DNA of 64,000 bases. Origin: Paracidovorax konjaci (GTDB lineage Bacteria > Pseudomonadota > Gammaproteobacteria > Burkholderiales > Burkholderiaceae_C). Below are positions 35,499 through 44,584 of this stretch, piece by piece. Below the pieces are notes generated by a model. It did not search any database, was not told the DNA's origin, and was given only the letters and a program-made list of their open reading frames with translations. Positions within the stretch are counted from its first letter, which is position 1; every line of letters begins with the position of its first letter. The position numbers and the translations under genes are program-made. The stretch covers positions 496,001 through 560,000 of the forward strand of contig NZ_FOMQ01000001.1 of assembly GCF_900112675.1 (NCBI RefSeq), in the 5' to 3' direction.

Positions 35499-36074
35499 AT
35501 GTCCCTGATCAATACGCAAGTCCAGCCTTTCAAGACCACCGCTTTTGTGAACCGTGACGGCAAGGGCGAGTTCATCGAGGTGACCGAGGCCAGCCTGCAA
35601 GGCAAGTGGTCGGTTCTGATTTTCATGCCCGCGGCCTTCACCTTCAACTGCCCGACCGAAATCGAAGACGCTGCCGACAACTACGCCGAGTTCCAGAAGG
35701 CCGGCGCCGAGGTCTACATCGTGACCACCGACACGCACTTCTCCCACAAGGTGTGGCACGAAACCTCCGACGCCGTCGGCAAGGCCAAGTTCCCGCTGGT
35801 GGGCGACCCCACGCACCAGCTGACCAACGCTTTCGGCGTGCACATCCCTGAAGAAGGCCTGGCCCTGCGCGGCACCTTCGTGATCAACCCCGATGGCGTG
35901 ATCAAGACCCAGGAAATCCACTCCAACGAAATCGCCCGCGACGTGCAGGAAACCCTGCGCAAGCTGAAGGCCGCCCAATTCACGGCCGCCAACCCCGGCC
36001 AGGTGTGCCCCGCCAAGTGGAAGGAAGGCGCCAAGACGCTGACGCCTTCGCTGGATCTGGTCGGCAAGATCTGA
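35499..36074 (+). CDS. ahpC: alkyl hydroperoxide reductase subunit C (peroxiredoxin)
   Basis: A 191-residue typical 2-Cys peroxiredoxin, colinear with E. coli AhpC. The peroxidatic Cys51 is in FTFNCPTE, the resolving Cys170 in GQVCPAKW, and the C-terminal helix is [11 protein letters not shown]. It reduces hydrogen peroxide and organic peroxides in the cytosol and is re-reduced by AhpF, encoded 142 bases downstream. AGGAAAC precedes the ATG. A long palindrome with OxyR-like spacing overlaps its promoter, and a strong terminator follows, so most transcripts should end before ahpF. That is consistent with the large AhpC excess usual for this pair. Confidence 0.97.
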   Translation: MSLINTQVQPFKTTAFVNRDGKGEFIEVTEASLQGKWSVLIFMPAAFTFNCPTEIEDAADNYAEFQKAGAEVYIVTTDTHFSHKVWHETSDAVGKAKFPLVGDPTHQLTNAFGVHIPEEGLALRGTFVINPDGVIKTQEIHSNEIARDVQETLRKLKAAQFTAANPGQVCPAKWKEGAKTLTPSLDLVGKI

Positions 36075-36126
36075 CGCGGCCCGCGCCCACCGTTCGCATG
36101 AATCGAGCGCCTCCGGGCGCTCCGCG

Positions 36127-36163
36127 GCCGGACAGCAGCATGGCGTGCGCGCCATGCCGTCCG
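36127..36163 (+). terminator. intrinsic terminator between ahpC and ahpF
   Basis: GCCGGAC...CATGGCG pairs with CGCCATG...GTCCGGC, a long two-part stem with a 4-base loop, immediately followed by a run of seven T. It probably sets a low ahpF to ahpC ratio by partial read-through. Confidence 0.88.
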
Positions 36164-36216
36164 GCTTTTTTTCGCCCTCCGGGACCCATAACTCGAATCG
36201 CAAAGGACACCCAGCC

Positions 36217-37785
36217 ATGCTCGACGACCAACTCAAATCCCAACTTTCCGCCTATCTGGAGCGCGTGACGCAGTCGTTCGAGATCGTGGCGTCGCTGGAC
36301 GGCAGCGAAACCTCGGCGCAGACGCGTGAACTGCTGGAGACCATCCAGGGCCTGCGCAGCGACAAGATCACGCTGCGCACCGACGGCAGCGATGCACGCA
36401 AGCCGTCCTTCACGCTGCAGCGCGCAGGCACGCAGACCCAATTGCGCTTTGCCGGCCTGCCGCTCGGCCATGAATTCACCTCGCTCGTGCTGGCGCTGCT
36501 GTGGACCGGCGGCCACCCGCCCAAGGTGGAACAGGACGTGATCGAGCAGATCCAGGCGCTCGACGGCGACTTCGACTTCGAGGTCTACATGAGCCTCACC
36601 TGCCACAACTGCCCGGACGTGGTGCAGGCGATGTCGCTCATGGCGATCCTCAATCCCAAGATCCGCACGACGGTGATCGAGGGCGGCGCCTTCCAGCAGG
36701 AAGTGACCGACCGCGAGATCATGGCCGTGCCCATGGTGTTCCTCAACGGCCAGGTCTTCGGCTCGGGCCGCATGACGGTCGAAGAGATCGTCGCCCGCCT
36801 CGATACCGGCTCGGCCAGGCGCGAAGCCGCCAAGCTCTCCGCCAAGGAGTCGTTCGACGTGCTGATCGTCGGCGGCGGCCCGGCCGGTGCCGCGGCGGCG
36901 GTATATGCCGCACGCAAGGGCATCCGCACGGGCGTGGCGGCCGAACGCTTCGGCGGCCAGGTGAACGACACGCTGGACATCGAGAACTACATCTCGGTCA
37001 GCAAGACCGACGGCCCCAAGTTCGCCGCGGCGCTGGAGCAGCATGTGCGCGATTACGAGGTGGACCTCATGAACCTGCAGCGCGCCAAGGCCCTGCGGCC
37101 CGCCGCGACCGAAGGCGGGCTGATCGAGGTGGAGCTGGAGAACGGCGGCACGCTCAAGTCCCGCACCGTGATCGTCTCCACGGGCGCGCGCTGGCGCAAC
37201 ATGAACGTGCCGGGCGAGGACAAGTACCGCACCAAGGGCGTCACCTATTGCCCGCACTGCGACGGCCCGCTCTTCAAGGGCAAGCGCGTTGCGGTGATCG
37301 GCGGCGGCAACTCCGGCGTGGAGGCCGCGATCGACCTGGCCGGCGTGGTGGCCCACGTCACGGTGCTGGAATATGCCGGCGAGCTGAAGGCCGATGCCGT
37401 GCTGCAGCGCAAGCTGCGCAGCCTGCCGAACGTGGACGTGATCCTCAACGCGCAGACCACCGAGGTGAAGGGCGACGGCAACCGCGTCACCGGCCTGAGC
37501 TATACCGACCGCACGAACGACGAGGCGCGGCATCTCGCGCTCGAAGGCATCTTCGTGCAGATCGGCCTCCTGCCCAACACCGACTGGCTGCGCGGCACGG
37601 TGGAGCTGTCGCGCTTCGGCGAGATCGTGGTGGATTCGCATGGCCGCACCAGCGTGCCGGGCGTGTTCGCCGCCGGCGACTGCACGACGGTGCCCTACAA
37701 GCAGATCATCATCGCGGCCGGCGACGGCGCGAAGGCGGCGCTGGGCGCGTTCGACCACCTGATCCGTACCAGCGCCCCGGCCTGA
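36217..37785 (+). CDS. ahpF: alkyl hydroperoxide reductase subunit F
   Basis: A 522-residue flavoprotein disulfide reductase that passes electrons from NADH to AhpC. The N-terminal thioredoxin-like tandem carries the CHNC redox pair at 129/132. FAD binds at [17 protein letters not shown], the catalytic disulfide CPHC is at 345/348, NADH binds at [15 protein letters not shown], and FAD is closed off by GVFAAGDCT. Both cysteine pairs fall at the same residue numbers as in E. coli AhpF. The start at 36217 gives the standard length. It has its own ribosome-binding site (AAAGGA) after the ahpC terminator and may also have its own promoter. Confidence 0.97.
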   Translation: MLDDQLKSQLSAYLERVTQSFEIVASLDGSETSAQTRELLETIQGLRSDKITLRTDGSDARKPSFTLQRAGTQTQLRFAGLPLGHEFTSLVLALLWTGGHPPKVEQDVIEQIQALDGDFDFEVYMSLTCHNCPDVVQAMSLMAILNPKIRTTVIEGGAFQQEVTDREIMAVPMVFLNGQVFGSGRMTVEEIVARLDTGSARREAAKLSAKESFDVLIVGGGPAGAAAAVYAARKGIRTGVAAERFGGQVNDTLDIENYISVSKTDGPKFAAALEQHVRDYEVDLMNLQRAKALRPAATEGGLIEVELENGGTLKSRTVIVSTGARWRNMNVPGEDKYRTKGVTYCPHCDGPLFKGKRVAVIGGGNSGVEAAIDLAGVVAHVTVLEYAGELKADAVLQRKLRSLPNVDVILNAQTTEVKGDGNRVTGLSYTDRTNDEARHLALEGIFVQIGLLPNTDWLRGTVELSRFGEIVVDSHGRTSVPGVFAAGDCTTVPYKQIIIAAGDGAKAALGAFDHLIRTSAPA

Positions 37786-37957
37786 CGGCGGGACCGCCGG
37801 GTGGCCTGGCTGGCTGCCCGACATTGTCCCTCTTCGTGGGAAAGGCTACCGGATGCGTGGCGGGTCATGCGTTTTTCCGCCGAACGCTTCGTTTCTCGCG
37901 CGGCAGAGGCATTCCGTATTTCGGAGGATGGAATGAAACCACCCGACCTCCGACGCG

Positions 37958-40549
37958 ATGATCCCCAGACTGTCGTCCACTCCCACGCGAGCCCGCGTTT
38001 CCGAACCTGCCGATGAGGCCGTCCCCCGGCTTGGGCAGCACACGTCCCGCTCTGCGCCGGAGCCTGGGCATCCGCTACAGCGACGGCGCTCATGGCGGGA
38101 CTCCGCCTCCGCGCTCCTGGGCTGCACGCAGGCCCCCGGCACCGTGGAAGCGGCGGGGAGCAGCGGCCCGATTTCGAGGCCGCAGCGGCGGATCCACCTC
38201 CCGGCGGCCCGCTCTCCGGCCCCGGCGGCTCCGGCGCCCGCACTGCCCCCGCCCGTATTTTCGGGCCAGGGCTTTTCCATCCACCTGGACGCCAGCGGCG
38301 CCGCCATCCTGAAGCAGCCCCTCATGTTGCGTCGCCTGGAACTCACCGGGGGCGGAGCGAAGGGCGCGGTCTATCCCGGTGCGATCAAGGCCCTGCAGGC
38401 CCACGGGCAACTGGAACACCTGCGGCGGGTGGGCGGCGCCTCGGCAGGCGCACTCGTGGCCGCCATGCTGGCCAGCGGCGCGCAGCCGGACGACCTCGCC
38501 GCAACGGTCAACCAACTCGACATGCTCGGCATGATGGGCAAGAAGGCCCGACCGGCGGGGGCGCCCTCCAAACCGCCACCGGGCAAGATCGGCGCGCTCG
38601 TGCGGATGGCGAGCAACCGGGGCACGGAGATGCCCAACCTCACGAACCTGCTCGACCGCAAGGTCCGCGAATCTGCCCTGCAGCGCATCGCCGCGTCGGG
38701 GCGCGCGGATACGCGGGCCGATATCCGGCGGATCCAGGCCCGGCTGCAGGCCCGTGAGCGGCTCGACGTGCTGGAGGGCCTGGAGCGGAGCGGCGCGCTG
38801 GCTGGCGAGGACCTTCCCGAGCTGGAGGCGCTGCGCCACCGCCGGGCATGCTACGAGTCGGCCCGCGACGCCCTGCAGCGCCTGGTCGGCCATCCCGGGA
38901 GCGAAGAAGAGCGGGCGCGCCTGCAGGTCGAACTGGACGAGGCCGCCTGCGGCAACCTGACCCTGGGCGACATCGACCACCTCGGCCGGGACGTTCCGGG
39001 CATCAAGGGCTTCTTCTGCACCAGCACCGCCGTAGTGAGCGAGAGCGGGGCGCCGCGCCCCGAACGGCAACTCACGGTCTTCAGCTCCGACAACCCTGAC
39101 CTGCGCTGGATGGAGGTCTCCCACGCCGCGAGGCTGTCCGCTTCGCTGCCCGGTATCGTGGCGCGAGGCAAGCAGAGCCTGCCGCACGACACGACCGATG
39201 GCTCCCTGAAGATCCAGTTCGAGGATGGCGGCGTGCTGATGAACACCGCGGCCCTCGAACTGATCGACGCCGACGCCCCGAAGGACGAAAGCCTGGTGCT
39301 GACCCTGGAGCATCCCGTCTTCAGCCAGGCCCTGGGGGAGTCTTCCGGCCCGGAGAGCGGTGGCCTGTGGGCCAGGGCGGTGGACAAGGTGCGCAACAGC
39401 AGCGAGGCGGGCCGGCTCAACAACGCTTCGCGCCAGTTCGCGGCCGAACGGCTGGCCCAGGAGGATCTGCGCCCCAAGACGGTCATGGCCCGGCTGAAGG
39501 ATGTTCCCGGTGTCGGTACCGACTATTCCGGCACCAAAGGCACCCTGGCGCTGGAAATGACCCCGCAGGAGCGCACCGCGCTGCAGGACGATTTTTTCGA
39601 CAGGATCGACCGCCACCTGCAATCGCGCAGCGCCGATGCGTCCTTCCGGTCGCTGGACCACCTGCTGTCGGCGCTGGACGGCGACCGGTTCGCGCAGATC
39701 GGCAGCCCGGAGCACCCCCTGGCGGAGGGGCCTTCCGGGTTTCGCGAGGCGTTCGAGGCGGCGGTTCGGATGCGTGCCAGCCTCGCGCGGGTGACCCAGG
39801 CCCTGGAGAGCGCGGACGATGCCGCGCCGGCCGACGCGCTACGCCATCAGATCCTTGACTGGGCGCGCACGGTGGAGGCCGAAGCGGAGGGCCATCCCGA
39901 TCGCCTGGATGCCTGGGCATCCCTGTTGACCGCATCGCCGCAGCGGACGCACCAGCGCATCATGGATCTGATGCGCGACCAGCCATCGGCCGGGGATGGT
40001 CCCTTTCTCCGTCTTTGCCGCGACAAGGGCGCGGACCAGACGGCGCGGCGCGAGGGCCTGCGGGTGGCCGCCCAGATCCTTTACCCGGCGATGGGCCGCG
40101 CGGGAACCACCCCCGCGATCCGCTGCTGGGCGAGGCGGGCAAGGCGCTGGCCGCCGCCAGCGGGCGGTCGGATGTCCAGGCCGTGGCGCTCCGGCTGGAC
40201 GAGGCGCTGCGGCGCGACGGCCTGTCGCGCAAGGACCGCGAAAGCCTGCTGCGGGCGCGCTTGTCCCTTTCCGACCCGGCGTGAGTTTCCGCTCCCGCCT
40301 GCGGTGCAGCGCACCCTGGGCCGGCGGAGCGGTTCCGCCATCCAGGAGACGGCTGCGATGGTCCGCCAGGGGGCGTGTGAAGACGCGTGCGAGGTGGTCT
40401 TTGCCGTCCTTGGCTTTCTGATGGAACGCCTTGGCGGGCCGCGGTGCGACCGATTCACGCTTCCCATGCCGGGGGCTCCGCATCTGGCTGCGGCTCGGCA
40501 AGGGCGGCCTGCCCGTGCCGCTCTACCACCTGGGCGTGAAGATGTTTGA
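37958..40549 (+). CDS. patatin-like phospholipase, candidate secreted effector, with a C-terminal frameshift
   Basis: A patatin-fold lipase. The oxyanion loop GGGAKG is at 131-136, the nucleophile Ser162 in GGASAGAL, and the catalytic Asp423 in EDGGV, so the Ser-Asp dyad is complete. The first 110 residues are Ser/Pro/Arg/Ala-rich with no hydrophobic signal peptide, as in type III effectors such as ExoU. A helical C-terminal domain follows. From about 40114 the frame quality collapses, while the frame ending at 40284 carries the convincing continuation DPLLGEAGKALAAASG. One missing C in the run 40110-40114 explains this; corrected, the protein has about 775 residues. As read, the frame runs to 40549. 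I found no perfect PIP box upstream. Effector status is an inference. Confidence 0.7.
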   Translation: MIPRLSSTPTRARVSEPADEAVPRLGQHTSRSAPEPGHPLQRRRSWRDSASALLGCTQAPGTVEAAGSSGPISRPQRRIHLPAARSPAPAAPAPALPPPVFSGQGFSIHLDASGAAILKQPLMLRRLELTGGGAKGAVYPGAIKALQAHGQLEHLRRVGGASAGALVAAMLASGAQPDDLAATVNQLDMLGMMGKKARPAGAPSKPPPGKIGALVRMASNRGTEMPNLTNLLDRKVRESALQRIAASGRADTRADIRRIQARLQARERLDVLEGLERSGALAGEDLPELEALRHRRACYESARDALQRLVGHPGSEEERARLQVELDEAACGNLTLGDIDHLGRDVPGIKGFFCTSTAVVSESGAPRPERQLTVFSSDNPDLRWMEVSHAARLSASLPGIVARGKQSLPHDTTDGSLKIQFEDGGVLMNTAALELIDADAPKDESLVLTLEHPVFSQALGESSGPESGGLWARAVDKVRNSSEAGRLNNASRQFAAERLAQEDLRPKTVMARLKDVPGVGTDYSGTKGTLALEMTPQERTALQDDFFDRIDRHLQSRSADASFRSLDHLLSALDGDRFAQIGSPEHPLAEGPSGFREAFEAAVRMRASLARVTQALESADDAAPADALRHQILDWARTVEAEAEGHPDRLDAWASLLTASPQRTHQRIMDLMRDQPSAGDGPFLRLCRDKGADQTARREGLRVAAQILYPAMGRAGTTPAIRCWARRARRWPPPAGGRMSRPWRSGWTRRCGATACRARTAKACCGRACPFPTRREFPLPPAVQRTLGRRSGSAIQETAAMVRQGACEDACEVVFAVLGFLMERLGGPRCDRFTLPMPGAPHLAAARQGRPARAALPPGREDV

Positions 40550-40550
40550 G

Positions 40551-40610
40551 CAAAAATGCCTTCATGCCGCCGGATTCATTGGATAGTTTGCTATAGAAAG
40601 TGTAGCAATT
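40551..40610 (-). repeat. dispersed repeat copy
   Basis: On the minus strand: TTGCTACACTTTCTATAGCAA, then nine bases, AATGAATCCGGCGGCAT and a T-rich end. It aligns with the comEC copy (4692-4750) and the copy at 57426-57480 over about 40 bases. Confidence 0.7.
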
Positions 40611-40630
40611 AAAAAGCCCCCGCGAGGGGC
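40611..40630 (-). terminator. intrinsic terminator facing the minus strand
   Basis: On the minus strand GCCCC-TCGCG-GGGGC is followed by TTTTT. Both neighbouring genes are on the plus strand, and on that strand the stem is followed by CTTCG, not a T-run. It may terminate a short unannotated minus-strand transcript starting near the Fur box, or act weakly on the patatin transcript. Confidence 0.55.
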
Positions 40631-40683
40631 CTTCGCTGTTGCGGGAGCCCTGTTGCACTGAGCCGCCGCGGGAAGCCCATCCG

Positions 40684-40712
40684 TTACGTATTGATAATTA
40701 TTCTCATATACT
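40684..40712 (+). promoter_or_regulatory. hmuR promoter with an embedded Fur box
   Basis: TGATAATTATTCTCA (40692-40706) matches the Fur 7-1-7 consensus at 13 of 14 arm positions. It lies in the 17-base spacer between a -35-like TTACGT (40684-40689) and a strong -10 TATACT (40707-40712). Fur-Fe bound here would occlude polymerase, giving iron-repressed heme uptake. Confidence 0.88.
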
Positions 40713-40816
40713 TGGGCCCGTCAGCCAGCCACGCAGGCGCAGAAAACCGGTGACCACCGGCGCGCCGCCCCCGAGCCAGCTCTGTCGTCACTGCATCGCA
40801 GAGAGAGGCCCGCTCC

Positions 40817-43105
40817 GTGGTATCCGTCCTCCCGCGCCATCGCCGGCGCATGTCCAGCCCTCCGCCTTCCGGTTCCTGCGCGCCCGCGTCGGCGCTTGCG
40901 GCCCGCACGCCGCTGCGCCGCTCGGCCATGGCCGCCGCGGCCCTGCTGTGCCTGCACCCGGGTGCCGGGGCGCAGCAGCCCGCAGCAGCAGCCGCTGCCG
41001 CCGCTCCCCTGAAGGAAGTGGTGGTGAGCGGATCGCGCAGCGAGCAGGACCCCGATCTGCTGCCGATGGCCATCGACGTGCTGAATGCGCGCCAACTCGA
41101 GGAGGGGCAGATCACCGACATCCGCGATGCCGCGCGTGCGCTTCCCAACGTGTCGGTGGCGCGCAGCCCCGCGCGCTTCACGCTCGCGGGCCAGGCCACG
41201 GGCAACGGGCGCGACCAGAACGCGGGCTTCAACATCCGGGGCCTGGACGGCAACCGCGTGCTGATGCTGGTGGACGGCATCCGCCTGCCGCGCAGCTATG
41301 CCTTCAGCGCCAACGCCTTCGGCCGCGATTACCTCGACATCGGCCTCGTGCAGCGCATCGAGGTGGTGCGCGGCGCCACCTCGGCGCTCTACGGCTCCGA
41401 CGGCATGGCCGGCCTCGTGAACTTCATCACGGCCGACCCCGCGCAGTTCCTCGAAGGCGGCAAGACCCTCGGCGGCCGCGCCAGCGTGGGCTATGACGGC
41501 GACGACCACGGCAAGCGCCTGGGCGCCACCGTGGCGGGCCGGCCCAACGACACCGTGCAGTGGCTGGTGGGCGCGAGCGTCTCGCGCTCGCGCGAGCTGG
41601 ACAACCAGGGCACGAACGATTCGGCCAGCGCCAGCCGCACGCGCCCCAACCCCCAGAAGGACGAGAACCACAGCCTGCTCGCCAAGGCCGTGGTCACCCC
41701 CGGCGGCGGCCAGCGCCATGTGTTCACGGTGGAGCACGTGGACAAGGGCGCCGACTACGAGCTGCTGACCTCGCGCGCCACGCCGCCGCTCGCCGCCACC
41801 TCGGTGCTGTCGTCCAGCTCGTTCACCGACATGCGCCGCACCCGCGCCACCTGGGACGGCAACTGGCGCCTGGACTCCGCCGTGGCCGACGAGCTGAAGG
41901 CCGTGCTGAGCTTCCAGGACGCCCATTCGCGCGAGGTCATCGACGAGGACCGCAACACCGCCGCCGACCGCGTGCGCGACGTGACCTACGACGAGCGCAC
42001 CTGGCAGGCCAACCTGCAGGCCGGCAAGCTGCTGCGCATGGAGGGCGGCTGGTCGCAGAAGATCACCTACGGCCTGGACTTCGCGCGCACGCAGGTCGAG
42101 AACCTGCAGACCGGCGTCACGCCGCCCGTGGGCGAGACCTTCCCGCTCAAGCGCTTCCCCGACACCACCGAGACCAGCACCGCGCTCTACCTGCAGGACG
42201 AGATCGTCGCCGGCCGCTGGAGCATCACGCCCGGCGCGCGCCTGGACCACTTCCGCATCAAGCCCAGCCAGACGGGCTTCAACGCCACGGTGGTCTCGCT
42301 CTCGGGCACCGAGCTGAGCCCCAAGCTGGGCGCGCTCTACCGCGTGGACGACCAGTGGAGCGTGTTCGGCAACTACGCGGCGGGCTTCCGCGCGCCCAAC
42401 GCCGGGCAGATCAACGCCTTCTTCGAGAACCCGGTGGGCAATTACCGCACCATCCCGAACGCCAACCTCAAGCCCGAGAAGAGCCAGAACTTCGAGGTGG
42501 GCGTGCGCGGCCGCATGAAGGACGTCTCGCTCGACGTGGCTGCCTTCACGGGCCGCTACCGCGACTTCATCGAGGACCTGCAGCAGGTGAGCGGCACGGG
42601 CGCGCCGAGCAATCCGCTGGTGTTCCAGTCGGTCAACCTCGGCAAGGTGCGCATCAGCGGCTTCGAGGTCAAGGGCGACGTGCGCTGGGGCCGCTTCGCG
42701 GGCGGCATGCTCAGCACGCCGTTCGCCTATGGCCGCACGCAGGGCAAGGACACGTCCACCAACCGGCCGGTGAACTCCATCGACCCGCAGCGCCTCTCCG
42801 CCGGCCTGCGCTACGACACGCCGGGCTGGATGCTGCGCCTGGATGCCACCCACAGCGCGGCCAAGAAGGCCGGCGACGTGAACGGCGCCACGCAGTTCCT
42901 CACGCCGTCCTATACCGTGCTCGACCTCTCGGGCCAGTGGCGCATCCGCAAGGACCTGCGCCTCACGGCCGGCATCTACAACCTGACGGACAAGAAGTAC
43001 TGGCGCTGGTCCGACGTGCGCGGCCTGGCCGCCAACGCGGCCTTCATCGACGCCTACACCCAGCCCGGCCGCTACGCCCGCGTGGCGCTCACCGCCGACT
43101 TCTGA
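40817..43105 (+). CDS. hmuR: TonB-dependent heme/hemoglobin receptor
   Basis: A 762-residue outer-membrane receptor of the TonB-hemin family. It has a signal segment (SAMAAAALLCLHPGAGAQQ), a TonB box/plug start LKEVVVSGSRSEQD, plug motif GFNIRGLDGNRVLMLVDGIRLP, and the heme-receptor FRAP box FRAPNAGQINAFFENP followed by the NPNL-type NANLKPEKS. The barrel ends VALTADF. It brings heme across the outer membrane using TonB energy and hands it to HmuT. Transcription is from the Fur-box promoter about 110 bases upstream. The ATG at 40817 is the longest choice; MSSPPPSG (40850) is possible. It heads a six-gene operon. Confidence 0.93.
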   Translation: MVSVLPRHRRRMSSPPPSGSCAPASALAARTPLRRSAMAAAALLCLHPGAGAQQPAAAAAAAAPLKEVVVSGSRSEQDPDLLPMAIDVLNARQLEEGQITDIRDAARALPNVSVARSPARFTLAGQATGNGRDQNAGFNIRGLDGNRVLMLVDGIRLPRSYAFSANAFGRDYLDIGLVQRIEVVRGATSALYGSDGMAGLVNFITADPAQFLEGGKTLGGRASVGYDGDDHGKRLGATVAGRPNDTVQWLVGASVSRSRELDNQGTNDSASASRTRPNPQKDENHSLLAKAVVTPGGGQRHVFTVEHVDKGADYELLTSRATPPLAATSVLSSSSFTDMRRTRATWDGNWRLDSAVADELKAVLSFQDAHSREVIDEDRNTAADRVRDVTYDERTWQANLQAGKLLRMEGGWSQKITYGLDFARTQVENLQTGVTPPVGETFPLKRFPDTTETSTALYLQDEIVAGRWSITPGARLDHFRIKPSQTGFNATVVSLSGTELSPKLGALYRVDDQWSVFGNYAAGFRAPNAGQINAFFENPVGNYRTIPNANLKPEKSQNFEVGVRGRMKDVSLDVAAFTGRYRDFIEDLQQVSGTGAPSNPLVFQSVNLGKVRISGFEVKGDVRWGRFAGGMLSTPFAYGRTQGKDTSTNRPVNSIDPQRLSAGLRYDTPGWMLRLDATHSAAKKAGDVNGATQFLTPSYTVLDLSGQWRIRKDLRLTAGIYNLTDKKYWRWSDVRGLAANAAFIDAYTQPGRYARVALTADF

Positions 43106-43130
43106 CCCCGCACCTGGAGACCCCCACGCC

Positions 43131-43496
43131 ATGTCCCACTCTTCGCGCGATTCCGACAACCCCCTGCTGCACCCGGCGGACGCCGAGCCCGGGCTGCCCT
43201 GTGCCGAGGCCCTGCTGGCCGGCACGCTGGCCCTCATGACCGGCTATGCGCACAGCGAACGCGCCGGCGACCGCGAGGCCATGGGCCGCAAGATCGCCGC
43301 CCACCTGCAGAGCCTGGCGCGCATGGACGGCCTGACGCCGCACTTCCGCGCGATGGCGGGCAACCTGCACAACCGCTGGTCGCGGCGCCTCGGCCTGGCC
43401 CTGGCGGACGGCCCCGACGCCGAAGCCGCGGCGGCGCCCAGCGGGGCCGAGCTGCAGCGGCGCCTGTGGCACAGCGCGCCGGAGGCGCTGCAATGA
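43131..43496 (+). CDS. hypothetical protein in the heme operon
   Basis: A 121-residue soluble, Ala/Leu/Arg-rich, mostly helical protein with no signal peptide or membrane segment. A recognisable core is ALLAGTLALMTGYAHSERAGDREAMGRKIAAHLQSLARMDGLTP, with scattered His residues that could bind heme. I do not recognise the family; it is not the small HemP/HmuP activator. It lies 25 bases after hmuR and its stop overlaps the hmuS start (ATGA), so it is made together with the heme-handling proteins and probably serves the same pathway. Confidence 0.7.
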   Translation: MSHSSRDSDNPLLHPADAEPGLPCAEALLAGTLALMTGYAHSERAGDREAMGRKIAAHLQSLARMDGLTPHFRAMAGNLHNRWSRRLGLALADGPDAEAAAAPSGAELQRRLWHSAPEALQ

Positions 43497-44584
43497 GCGC
43501 CCTGCTGGCCGCCAGCCCGCCCGCGCCGCAGGTGCGCGAGCAGTTCGCCGCCGCGCGTGCCGCCGGCCGCCGGGCCCGCGATGCGGCGCTGCACCTGGGG
43601 CTGCCCGAGGGCGCCGCCATCGCCGCGCATGCCGGCCTGCATGCGCATCCGCTCAAGGCCACGCCGCTGCAGGGCGCATGGCTGGAGATGCTGCAGGCGC
43701 TGCAAGCCTGCGGGCCGCTGATGGCGCTCACGCGCAACGAAGGCGCCGTGCACGAGAAGACCGGCATCTACCGGAACGTCTCGGCCAGCGGCCCGCAGGG
43801 CCGCATCGGGATCGCGCCCGGGCCGGACATCGACCTGCGCCTCTTCTTCCAGCAATGGCATGCGGCCTATGCCGTCACCGAGCCCGGCCGCACCCCGCAG
43901 CAGCCGTCCGCGCGCAGCCTGCAGTTCTTCGATGCGCACGGCGATGCCCTGCACAAGGTCTACCTGCGCGAGGCCGGCGATGCCGCCGCGTTCGAGGCCG
44001 TGGCGGCGCGATTCGCCCAGCCGAGCGCGGGCTACGTCTTCCGCCCGCGCCCGCCGCGGCCCCTGCCGCAGCCCGATGGCGCCATCGACGCGGAGGGTTT
44101 CCTGCAGGCTTGGGCCGGGCTACAGGACACCCACGATTTCTTCGGCCTGCTCGCGCGCTTCGGCGTGGCCCGGCCGCAGGGGTTGCGCCTGGCCGAAGGC
44201 CGGTTCGCGCGCCGCATCGCGCCCGACGGGGTCGCGGTGCTGCTGCAGGCCGCCGCGGCGACCGCGCTGCCCATCATGGTGTTCGTGGGCAACGCCGGCT
44301 GCATCCAGATCCACACCGGCCCGGTGCGCCGCGTGGAGCCGCTGGAGACGCCCGCGGCCCGCTGGATCAACGTGCTGGACGCCGGCTTCAACCTGCACCT
44401 GCGCACCGACCGCATCGCCGAGGCCTGGGCCGTCGAGAAGCCCACGGCCGATGGCGTGGTCACGGCGGTGGAGGTGTTCGATGCGGACGGCGAAGTGATG
44501 GCGATGTTCTTCGGCGAGCGCAAGCCCGGCCGCGGGGAGCTGCCCGGCTGGCGCGCGCTGGTGGCGGGGCTGCGCGCGCCATGA
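43493..44584 (+). CDS. hmuS: heme-degrading/carrier protein HmuS (HemS/ChuS family)
   Basis: A 363-residue cytoplasmic protein with the family's two tandem HemS repeats: the first around LMALTRNEGAVHEKTGIYRNVS (about 77-98), the second around LPIMVFVGNAGCIQIHTGPVRRVEPLETPAARWINVLDAGFNLHLRTDRIAEAWAVEKPT (about 260-320). HemS/ChuS proteins bind incoming heme and either pass it on or open the ring to release iron. Start and stop overlap both neighbours by four bases (ATGA), showing tight coupling within the operon. Confidence 0.93.
   Translation: MSALLAASPPAPQVREQFAAARAAGRRARDAALHLGLPEGAAIAAHAGLHAHPLKATPLQGAWLEMLQALQACGPLMALTRNEGAVHEKTGIYRNVSASGPQGRIGIAPGPDIDLRLFFQQWHAAYAVTEPGRTPQQPSARSLQFFDAHGDALHKVYLREAGDAAAFEAVAARFAQPSAGYVFRPRPPRPLPQPDGAIDAEGFLQAWAGLQDTHDFFGLLARFGVARPQGLRLAEGRFARRIAPDGVAVLLQAAAATALPIMVFVGNAGCIQIHTGPVRRVEPLETPAARWINVLDAGFNLHLRTDRIAEAWAVEKPTADGVVTAVEVFDADGEVMAMFFGERKPGRGELPGWRALVAGLRAP

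Noticed and set aside
37833..37924. TTCGT and TTCGG half-sites upstream of the patatin-like gene as a PIP box
   Set aside because: No pair has the required 15-base spacing (the nearest gaps are 19 and 27 bases), so the gene is not claimed to be HrpX-regulated.
40315..40549. C-terminal extension of the patatin-like protein as a real domain
   Set aside because: After the C-run the frame is Arg/Cys-rich without structure-like pattern, while another frame gives a good continuation and stop at 40284.
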